Below, piece after piece: positions 55,801-64,000 of a stretch of DNA of 64,000 nucleotides. A program made the translations under genes and the position numbers. Below the pieces are notes generated by a model. It was not told the DNA's origin and ran no database searches. It saw nothing but the letters and a program-made list of their open reading frames with translations. The stretch covers positions 1,256,999 to 1,320,998 of the forward strand of contig JAQGDQ010000016.1 of NCBI GenBank assembly GCA_030141605.1. Direction: 5' to 3'. The stretch's first letter is position 1, and the number at the start of each line of letters is the position of its first letter. The DNA comes from Tubiluchus corallicola. Lineage: Eukaryota > Priapulida > Priapulimorpha > Priapulimorphida > Tubiluchidae.

Positions 55801-58800
55801 ATATTATCCACAAGCCAAGCAAGGTACAAGTGTCACCTTGCTTCACCTTTGTTATTAGAGCTCTTCTTATTACCATTATGACAGAGTCTGAGCGTGAGAC
55901 ACGTGCTAAGGTGTCGATTACGTACAGTATAATTAAATATGATTGATTATACAGATTTACAGTTACATTACATATATAAAATTCATAATCGCAAATTACA
56001 ATTAAACCTTTGTGATGCTATTCCTTTGGGCAAAGTTATGTTTGTAATTAGCACCACCACCTTATGTCCACAAAAAACATTGCTTTTGCAATTATTTGTT
56101 TACCTCTAAATCTCCATACACAATACAAATATGTGATTAAAGTAGTGTTGCCACTTATACCATAATTAACAGAACATACACGTTCATGATACAAAAAAGA
56201 GACTATACAATAATCGATAATTGTATGATAATTTAGTATTGCGAAACTAAAAAGCAAGGCATGAAAAATTGTGCATTGAAAAATTTAAAACATTACTGCT
56301 AACGAGTGGGAAATAAACAAACTTTGATTTCAACTGATTTTAAATATTCCACGACTCAGCTTTAAACATTCACAAAGCTTTAATAAAAAAATTTTGTTTG
56401 AAAGAGATTTTTTCACAATTTTTTTGTGGCCGGCCCTAGCATTTACCACAATTAATAACTTTTTTAGATGTTAATCATTATTTCACTTATCACTGTATTA
56501 GTAGTGACAGCACATGTATAATCAGTCGCAATTAACTTATGCAGAATCTCCTGGAAATTAGATTTTAATTCATTTTATTTCATTAACTCGTTCATTCGAA
56601 AAATATAGCATAGTTTTGGTAAATTATAGTAATTAAATTATATTATATTAGATAACCGTTACTCACTTAAACACCAATATCGGTGCATTACAGATGCAAA
56701 AACATTGAGATTATGTGATAATTTCATCGTTCTTCTGGTGTGTGAATGTTTTCTTGTAAAGTTAATACATAAAAATCGTACTTCCAAAGCTTTATTATGA
56801 AACACATAACTAACGGCGTGTATGGACTAAATGACAAGTCAGCAAACAGTTGTTAGTTATTGTAATTATTGTATCGCCTTCAGCATAAATAAATTTATAT
56901 TGTTTCATTTTATGACGAAATAATATAAAGCCTTTTATGCCAATGACTGTTAGTGAAACTGATTGTTAACGAATAATGGCCAGAAATAAACACAGTTACT
57001 CTTCCACTCTAAAGCGCAGAGGAGCGTGGGATAGAAATGCACCTTGAAATTGAATAATGGCCATTGTCGGCAGAACAAACTCGCGCTGTGCTTCTGCTCC
57101 CTGGCTCAGTGATAATTCTACATGAAGCCATGTTCTATGGCGTATAGTCAAGAGAATGAAGCCTGCGCCTGCTGTAATAAGAGTCTTGGATCAATATTTG
57201 CTTTCCCAGCTCCTGTAATACTGGACAGTGTGTTCGTGTACTATACCAGATCCAGGCTAGAATCTCCCTGCACATGTCTTCATTTCCTGTAGGTTTGTTT
57301 GTTTGCACCCTGGATTAAAATTGTCTTTTTCATTGTGCAATCTTCAGTTTTCCATCTTGGAATCTTCAGTAGCTTGGGAAGAGTTTTTTCAAATGTCCAC
57401 TTGTGGGTTTCAGGATTTTCGTATAGAATACCTGTAATTCAACTGTACTGTTTCATTGTACTCGCAAAGTACAACCTCTTGTGGCAGGTCTACAACCTGT
57501 GTAGACTATAGACACAATCCTTATTGAATCTGTAGATAAATAATCATGATATATCTAAATTTATGTTATCCATCTTGGCCTAAGCTCATGATAAGGGTCC
57601 GTACATACTATTAATCTGGTATGAATTTTCATTTTTTTATTATTTAACCGATCTCTATCTCCCTAGCTAGCAGCGTGTATCAACTGTTTACCACCGGGTC
57701 TATGTAATCCTAAAAACATGAAGAGTGTTCAACAAATGACCTTAGGAGAAAATATGTCGTTATAATATTTCGATTTCAATGGCTTGATGAAAACAAACGT
57801 GACACTTTTCGTTTTGTTTAATAGATATAGTTTTATATTGAGCTCCATACAAGCTGCCTCCTTTCATGTTAATTCATTTAGGTGGTTGCTGTGTAATCGA
57901 TTGTCCATGTTGCCCTGTTAGTTGTTGGCTGCCCTACAGCAGCTTCAGCGTTTTTCCCCGTGTTTATGCAAGCAAATCTAAAAAAACACTGTTTTTATTC
58001 GCATCCGCGCTGTCATGCGGATGCTGCTTGCACTCATTAACGAAGATATGGATTGAGGCAATTGCACGTACACGGTTATTGAATTGCTTGGTAATTGTAT
58101 AACTTGCTGGGAATGATCAAACATTGAGAGCGCAGTCTGTAGACACTATACGCTCTTGCTGATTATTGTAATATTTGTATATATCATATTGATAACATTG
58201 AGGTCGTTTATTGTTTGTCGAAATTGCTGATGATTTGGAATTTGACAGCAGTGCGTTATGTTGTTATGCCAAATATCCTAAAGGTTTCTATTATGACATT
58301 AAATGTGTATTGAAGTATCAAAAGCATAAAGCTCAATAAACCGTGAATTGCCATATATATTTTGCTTGCACAGGCTCAGAACAGTAACTTTCCACAAAAT
58401 AGTAATATTTATTTTACATGTATAACACAATTTTCACATTTAGCAAATTCCTTCAAATATAATTATAGGCAATGTTTTCTCCATTACCGAGCTCTGAATG
58501 CCCAATATATTTTAAAGTAGTCTGATTGTTTTTAAGGTATGATGACTACCTGAAGAGATATACTATGAACATATTAATTCACCTATTGCTTCTTATTTAT
58601 TTTTATCCTAACATATTAATTCACCTATTGTTTCTTATTTAGTTTATCCTAAATTTTTGCATTGTTTTCTTTCAATAATCACCATTTTTGTATTTGTATA
58701 TAAAAGTTTTCAAGATGGTAATAGGCTAATATTGTTTCTTACGTTTTTCTTACGTTTTTGCCTTTTCAGCCATTGTATTGATCACTGTTTGTTATTTCAT

Positions 58801-61800
58801 GCAAACTAACGTCGCCAGAATTAAAGTTAGTTTGACTCAAGGGTCATTACGGTTTCTTGTCTTTTCATTTCTGCGTACATTATTAATTAACAAAGTAAAC
58901 AAAGTTGAATTTAATTAAATTTTTAGGCCTATTTTATATAAGCGTTAGTTAAATTGTTGCCAATTTTTTGATGTGTTAGCTATGGGTACTATTCTGAGAC
59001 ATTTTGATTGCATGCTTTTTACTGACCTTTTTCTTCTTTTTCAGTTTGTGGTGATATTCACGGTCAGTTCTATGACCTTATGAAACTGTTTGAAGTGGGT
59101 GGTCCACCCTCATCGACGCGGTATCTTTTTCTTGGTGATTATGTTGATAGGGGATATTTTAGTATAGAGGTATGTATGAGAAAGTGATGCTTAATGAATT
59201 ATATACATGTGTTAATTGAACGTGTGTTAGTCATTACAAAATAATTTATTTATTCCAGTGCCAGATGTGACAGAAAAGCTGCATAATGCAAATCTTGAGC
59301 TTTACACTAAGAAATATAAGACAAATGAGGCCAAATTTCTGAGTATGATAAGAAATATCAGATAAATATTAAAGTAAGAATGAAACAAAAGGTCTAACCA
59401 CCAACAGTATCATTTAGTTATGAAAGTAGTATTTAGATGAAGGGTTGTAAAAAGCATGTGGACTATCGAGTCAGACACCCCGAACCTTCACAGCTGTCAG
59501 CACTTGAATCACTGATTAAGCATTCTTCAAAATTCAGCCACTTCAAATTAGAGCAAAATGCAAATTACTTAGTGTAATTTTTCCACCTCTTGCCAATTAA
59601 ATTATTATGAATAAAACTTAATAAATGTTTTAGTAAGCAACATCTCTAAACATTTTCCCTTATTGCGACAAGCTACAAAAAATGTGTAAAATCACATGAC
59701 TAAAGTGCAATAAGCCTACATAACCACTGAAGAATTGTTCATATTGGCATCTAATTTTGTTAAATTTAGTTAAAATAACTTTTGGTTTTAAAAGATTTAA
59801 AAAAGCATATTTATTTAAAAAACATGCATGCAGTTTTCAAAATAAAATTATTCCACCTTACGTTAGATAATGGTGATACCATATGTAATTTGCTGTTTAC
59901 TGTAATAATCACTGTCCTGCTGTGAAATTATCTCAGAAGTAGAATTGTCTGTTTCTAAGCTTGAGTTAGACATGTAAAGGCACTTTAATATAAACATCAT
60001 ATATTTTCAGCGCTCTAATATTTACATCAAAGTAGGATGTAATTTGAAATTTCTTTTTTAAGCGCATGTATCGGTTTTATTCTTTCCTGTGTCAGTTTGT
60101 TTGTTGGGTAATTCTTAATGTTTGAAGTGACAGCCTCATTGTATCAAATTCTTTATTAACATTGCATCGTTGATGCAATTTTCATTGAGGATAATGTAAG
60201 TGGTACTTGAGTACTCGTTGTCAAACACACGCGGAGTTTCTTACATTCGCAGATAGTTACAATACTAACACTGGGACAGTTTTATTCAGAATTTAAAAAC
60301 ATTTAAATTGCTTTAAAATGTCTCCATGTCATCGGTATACAGTTATTTTTCTGCCAGGTAGTTTTCTCAAGTTCTCATTGTTCATTTTATTGTCTGAACT
60401 CCTAATGATTGTGATTATTCATCTAAATTATTAGCAGTGGTGGACCCATTGTAATGTTTCTGCTAGATCAAAATGTAAAACAACTCCCTGATACTTAGTT
60501 TCACATATCAAATGAAAGTAAAAATTTCAAGCAAATAAAGTTTTACATCTTTTCAATATTGTTTTATTTATTTGTGTTTATCCATGCACAATACAAAACT
60601 AGTAAATTTTAGTAGTGTTATAAGAAAACTGAAAATCTCACATACATAGAACAGTCAATCCAAGTATCTTACATGCCATAACTTGAAAATGGTTTTGAAG
60701 CATAATTGTGGAATATTCTTTAGCTGATGAATTTTATCTTCAGTTAAGGATACAAAGTTTAGAACAGCACTAGTTAAAATGGTAGGGCATATAAAAAGTG
60801 ATCCAAACCGTTTAAATAACAGCTAAGTAATCCCCACATCGCATTTGCTTTGGCCCCTTACGAATACGTCCGACTCTTTAAAGATAGTCAAACAACATAC
60901 CTTGATTGCTGTGCTAACCAGTGCATCAGGTAAATATCATTTACATTAAGTGATTTCCTTCCTTTACAATAGGATACTCTTCGAATATAGTAGATGGGTC
61001 CACCTAAGTCTTAAGCTACATATATTATGAACGATTTGTACCTTGAAGCATAATTTTCTAACTTTATACTATGTACTTAATTATTGTTTAGTATGGCTTG
61101 CAAACTAGCAGCATTATGTAAAGTTATATTTTTTCAGTGAAATATTTTTCTTTTAACCATTTCGTAATTTTTAAAATTACTACCACATTTTGGTAAATAT
61201 ATCAGTTTGGTTATTCAGTTCGCAGTTCAGTGCACAAGGCACAGTGCACTTTTCGCCCATGGAGTACACATACATTGAACACATGCTTTGTGTCAACATT
61301 TTGTTTAGTGTATAAACATTCATTGTAATAAAATTTAGTATTCAGATTGATTGATGAACTTTCAGACAGCCTGGTCCGGTATACTGTTCTGACTCCTGTA
61401 AATTTTTATACTGGAGTGTCTGTTATCTGGCTTTTGTTATAGTACCTCTAAAAAACTTTAATTATGCAAATAATGACCATTGAAATAAGATCACAAAATC
61501 AATTGTCGCACACGCTGTGTTCCAACAAGCTCTAGTACAGGTTGAATATATTGAATAAAAACAAAATTCTTTTGAATGAAGTTATACGAAGTTTGAATGT
61601 TTAAACTCTACTGATGAACATGATGCATATTCAACTGAACTGCTGCAAGCATTTAACTTCAGCATAGGGTCTTGGAACTATGTGCTACTCTAGATGTTAC
61701 CTGAATGTAACATTGGGCATTGTACATTTGTTAAACATTTAAATTGTATATATAAACTGAGTAGGCTATACAAATTCTGCTTAAGTAGGTTGGCTGAAAT

Positions 61801-61982
61801 CTTACAATGTTCACTTTTTTCGTACTATGAAAAAATATTTTGTGACAGACAAAGTTATTTTTCATTTCAGTGTGTAGTTTATCTATGGGCGCTGAAACTG
61901 CTTTACCCTACCACATTATTCCTGCTAAGGGGAAACCATGAGTGTAGACACCTCACAGAGTATTTCACATTTAAAACAGAAT
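41800..61982 (+). CDS. PPP3CA: Calcineurin A, Ser/Thr phosphatase 2B catalytic subunit, 5' part (exons 1-4; continues past the window)
   Basis: Calcium/calmodulin-dependent phosphatase of the PPP family (metal-dependent Ser/Thr dephosphorylation; acts with calcineurin B in the cytosol). Exons 41800-41848, 55569-55769, 59045-59169 and 61871-61982 join in frame to 162 codons plus one base; the open phase needs a next exon starting GY to complete Cys163, which is not found before 64000. Visible: the short N-terminus [17 protein letters not shown], then VPFPPSHRL, and the metallophosphatase signatures GDIHG (86-90), GDYVDRG (114-120) and GNHE (146-149), followed by [11 protein letters not shown]. 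Missing here because of the window edge: the rest of the catalytic domain, the calcineurin-B helix, the calmodulin site and the autoinhibitory segment. Full proteins are about 500 aa. The start is supported by strong splice phase and by the calcineurin VPFPPSHRL block immediately after it. Confidence 0.95.
43443..43600. repeat. Low-complexity, nearly G-free CA-rich tract
   Basis: The plus strand is almost devoid of G (ACACCACACCCACCACACCA, then ACTAATACTAATACT units), with several CCC runs, so the complementary strand is G/T-rich. Confidence 0.75.
43668..43875. repeat. Inverted repeat around a TA-rich core
   Basis: TATTCCATGTCATTCAACT (43668-43686) and its exact complement AGTTGAATGACATGGAATA (43857-43875) enclose about 170 bp that is mostly (TA)n with two copies of GCTTGACTATATATA. 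Confidence 0.9.
44700..45165 (+). mobile_element. LINE 3' end (ORF2 C-terminus, 3' UTR, tail)
   Basis: The plus strand encodes [20 protein letters not shown] and then [20 protein letters not shown], the classic C-terminal FF..RVV..WNSLP block. The stop is followed by a 3' UTR and GAAAATAAATTAAATTAAAA, the tail. Confidence 0.8.
46310..46460. repeat. Inverted ACGTTTCGAA motif and pyrimidine tract, possible Penelope-like retroelement remnant
   Basis: ACGTTTCGAA (46317-46326) and TTCGAAACGT (46377-46386) form a 10-bp inverted repeat with a 50-nt loop, followed by CACGCACTTTCTTTGTTCTT and a T-rich run. The GAAACG motif also occurs at 2111. The family assignment is a guess. Confidence 0.3.
47684..48215. 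repeat. Three degenerate direct repeat units
   Basis: Each unit has a CTGTCTGTCTGTC-like or CTGTACGTTTATC-like start, an ACTTTTTCTCG-like middle and an AGGGCATCATTCAAGC end. The ends recur at 47766, 48053 and 48188. Confidence 0.6.
49909..49964. repeat. Alternating purine-pyrimidine tract (TA, TG, CG)
   Basis: TATATGTGTGTGTGCGTGTG continues as CGCGCGTGCATGTGTGTGCG and TGCATGCGTGTGTG, about 55 nt without breaking the alternation. Confidence 0.9.
51933..52329. mobile_element. hAT-like non-autonomous element, 397 bp
   Basis: Ends are TAGGGGTGAGCAT and ATGCTCACCCCTA (13-bp inverted repeats of the TAGGGGTG hAT group). Flanks are GTGTTGGAA on the left and GTGTGGAA on the right, an 8-bp duplication with one added base. 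The interior has (CGAAT)n units at 51960-51985 and TTCGAA-rich subterminal blocks at both sides. Confidence 0.8.
52548..52660 (-). other. Unidentified coding-like segment
   Basis: The minus strand reads [20 protein letters not shown] and [14 protein letters not shown], then a stop. Codon composition is more GC-rich than the surroundings, and a possible acceptor (TTTTATAG) lies upstream. I do not recognise the protein. It could be a terminal exon, a processed pseudogene piece or a transposon relic. Confidence 0.3.
52857..53250 (-). mobile_element. Mariner-like DNA transposon remnant with DDE transposase fragment
   Basis: The minus strand encodes [20 protein letters not shown] followed by FFNARCP, recognisable as the QQDGAPPH...VRxFLNxxFP block of mariner-type transposases. 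The catalytic Asp expected after QQ is absent. TACAGGGTGTCTCAGAAATC at 52857 resembles a mariner-type terminal repeat. The other end was not found. Confidence 0.7.
55770..59044 (+). other. Calcineurin A intron 2
   Basis: No exon was recognised. It contains a hairpin at 58001-58024 (GCATCCGC/GCGGATGC, 8-nt loop) and a two-copy tandem repeat at 58568-58650. Confidence 0.5.
58568..58650. repeat. Two-copy tandem repeat, unit 41-42 bp
   Basis: AACATATTAATTCACCTATT followed by GCTTCTTATTTATTTTTATCC repeats once with two substitutions and a one-base deletion. Confidence 0.9.
59170..61870 (+). other. Calcineurin A intron 3
   Basis: AT-rich, no exon, RNA gene or clear repeat recognised. Confidence 0.5.
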
Positions 61983-62399
61983 GTAAGTTCACTTTTCTTG
62001 TTTGTGTGTATTGGTTTATGGGTAAATGTTCGGTAAATGTTGTTGTGAATGTTGTTCAATGCAATGTGATGTTTCAAACATTGGCTGCAAGTTTTACAGG
62101 AATGCACAGGTAACAATAGCAGATTGTATGCTTTTAAAACTAACTATCTTCTAGATGATATATAACCTTTTATTAGTTGCTTCCAGTATTTCACGTTTGC
62201 ATTATGACCGTTCAGTTCTGGCCATACGACTTGCCGTACGCGGAACTAATGTACTTCACCGCTCTACTGGCTGACTTTATAACAGCTGGATGAGTGAAGC
62301 ATTTAACTGCTATAACCGGGATTATATTAGGCCTTTTTAGTTAGTTTTAACCTGTTGAGTAAGGTAGGTCATCGCTACTTTTCTCGCATTTGCACAATC

Positions 62400-63690
62400 A
62401 ATCTTCTGCTAGCCACCAAGGACAAAATGTGCATATCATACATTTGCTTGCTTCCAGCTGTCAGAGAAATAATGCGAAGACATGTATCGTACATTTCGCT
62501 GCCACCAATCACCAGACAAATATTGCCTTTCCTGCTCCCAACCACCAGAGAAATAATGCTAAGGTGCATGTATCATGCATTGTCTTACTACCAATCACCA
62601 AGGAAATAATACCGAGGCACATGTAGTACATTTTTTGTTGTTCCGACCTCCTATATATGTCTCTCACTTCCCTGATGTCAATGACCAGAGAAATAATGCC
62701 ATGACACACGTATTACGCATTGTCCTATTGCCAGCCAGCAAGGTAATAATTTAGAGATATCGCACATTTCTATGCTGCCACCTGCCAAAGAAATAATGCC
62801 GAGCCATATGTATCATGCTTATCATGCCAACCACCAGAGATATAATTGCCAACCACCGAAATGAATGTATTATCCATTGCCCTGCTTTCAGCCACCACGG
62901 AAGTAATGCAGAGGCGTAATGCAAAATGCATTTCCCTGCTGCCAGCAACCAGGGTAATAATGTCAAGACACTCATACTATGAATTGCCCCACAGCCACCT
63001 ACCAAGGAAATAATGTTGAGACATGTGTATCATGGATTTCCTTGCTGTCAGGTACCTGAGAAATAATGCTGAGACATATGCATCATGCACTTCCCTGCTG
63101 CCAGCCACTAGGATAATAGACACATACGTATCATCTGGAGAAGAAGGAAAGTCAATAAATTTGTTCTGGAGAAATGCCATTTTCCAACACCAAATCATAT
63201 CTACTATTCTAGTAGGATAAGCTCAGTTTTGAGCATGTTATTCCTGCAGATGACTCACTGCAAAAAGACATCTTGTTTGGTAAAGTCCAAGATAACAACT
63301 CCGGGTCTAGATCTGTTGAAGGACCTAGTTGAAGTGAGATCACTGCAGGAGATGATGGAGCAAGCAAGAGATAGACATGTATGGAGAGAGAGAGAGATAG
63401 TCTGTGATGTCACCAGGGGTCGAATATGACCAACTAGAAAATGATGATATGTATCGCACATTTCTCTGCTTCTAGTCACCAAGGAAACGTCGTCAAGAAT
63501 GTGTCATGCTGTTTTTTTCTGCCAGCCACCAAGGACATAATGCGGAGACGCACATGTCACTCATTTCCCCGGTGCCATTCGCTAAGGAAATGGTCCCGAG
63601 GTACATGTATCAGGCAATTCCTTCCTGCCAGCCAGCAGGGACATAATGTAGAGACACATGTATTATGCATTTCTTTGCTGCAGAATATCA
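62400..63690. repeat. Diverged minisatellite, period about 53-54 bp, in calcineurin A intron 4
   Basis: Units follow the pattern AAATAATGCCGAGACACATG, TATCATGCATTTCCCTGCTG, CCAGCCACCAAGG. The GAAATAATG anchor recurs near 62605, 62788, 62951, 63005 and 63058 and again, as GGACATAATG, near 63534 and 63640. About 345 bp of unrelated sequence (63115-63460) interrupts the array. The small open frames here are products of the repeat. Confidence 0.9.
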
Positions 63691-64000
63691 AATTATTCAA
63701 CTCATGGCTTTCCTGTAGATTTGTGAGCACTTTCGTAGTGTAATGTAAAAACAAGTTCTTGTATAGATGTGCAGATCCATTTTAGTTGCATACGAAAGAG
63801 TCGCCTTTGACAAAGTTAGACAGTGAAGATAAAGCGTGTCAGCCTAGGTAGTACATGTAAAAAAGCTGGTACAGTTACATGTGAACAGACAAAATGTGAT
63901 TGTCTAACTGATGCCAAACTCAGTGAGTGCTACTAAGTTCTTTGCCTTATGATTGTTTATCTTTCGCATTTGACAGTTAAAGTTCAACAAATGAATGTGC

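Noticed and set aside
62400-63690. CRISPR-like array
   Set aside because: The whole 53-54 bp unit is repeated with divergence; there is no constant repeat with unique spacers, and the genome is eukaryotic.

Overview
The window is nuclear DNA of an AT-rich invertebrate animal. The evidence is spliced genes with GT-AG introns of 0.1 to 13.7 kb, clear metazoan orthologues (an MTA/NuRD subunit and the calcineurin catalytic subunit), and a heavy load of LINE, SINE, hAT and TA-flanked DNA transposon remnants. No bacterial gene organisation, CRISPR array or intact virus is visible. The sequence alone does not settle the phylum.

Four protein-coding genes alternate in strand, and I rebuilt them exon by exon with frame-checked junctions. 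(1) Minus strand, 24774 to 10182: a complete 12-exon MTA (metastasis-associated, NuRD complex) gene encoding 737 aa. (2) Plus strand, 25584 to about 30111: a predicted type II membrane protein with an acidic, Lys/Glu-rich N-terminus, one membrane segment and an SRPBCC (START/polyketide-cyclase-like) domain; I do not recognise the exact family. (3) Minus strand, 41318 to 33559: a complete 6-exon PBLD (PhzF-like) gene encoding 296 aa. (4) Plus strand, 41800 to beyond the right edge: the first four coding exons (162 codons plus one base) of the calcineurin A (PPP3C) catalytic subunit, with a 13.7-kb first intron.

Genes 1 and 2 are head to head (809 bp between start codons), and genes 3 and 4 are also head to head (481 bp), so both intervals are candidate bidirectional promoters. 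Genes 2 and 3 converge on a 3.4-kb interval of repeats. Nothing in the sequence links the four genes into one pathway: chromatin repression (MTA), calcium signalling (calcineurin), a PhzF-fold enzyme and a probable membrane lipid-binding protein.

The left 10 kb holds no gene I can support. It contains a hAT-type MITE with a perfect 15-bp inverted repeat and perfect 8-bp target duplication, copies of a tRNA-derived SINE, one of them inside a decayed LINE, and trinucleotide microsatellites. Introns and intergenic DNA hold further mobile remnants: three more hAT-like elements, two TA-flanked pogo/Tigger-like elements tightly bracketing MTA exon 4 (one carrying a 5S rRNA-derived insert), a mariner-like transposase relic, several CR1/L2/Jockey-like LINE pieces, and a diverged 53 to 54-bp minisatellite in the last calcineurin intron. 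The most unusual items are the membrane-tethered SRPBCC protein, the transposon-bracketed MTA exon, the 5S-derived insert, and an open N-terminal extension on PBLD that runs into the shared promoter.
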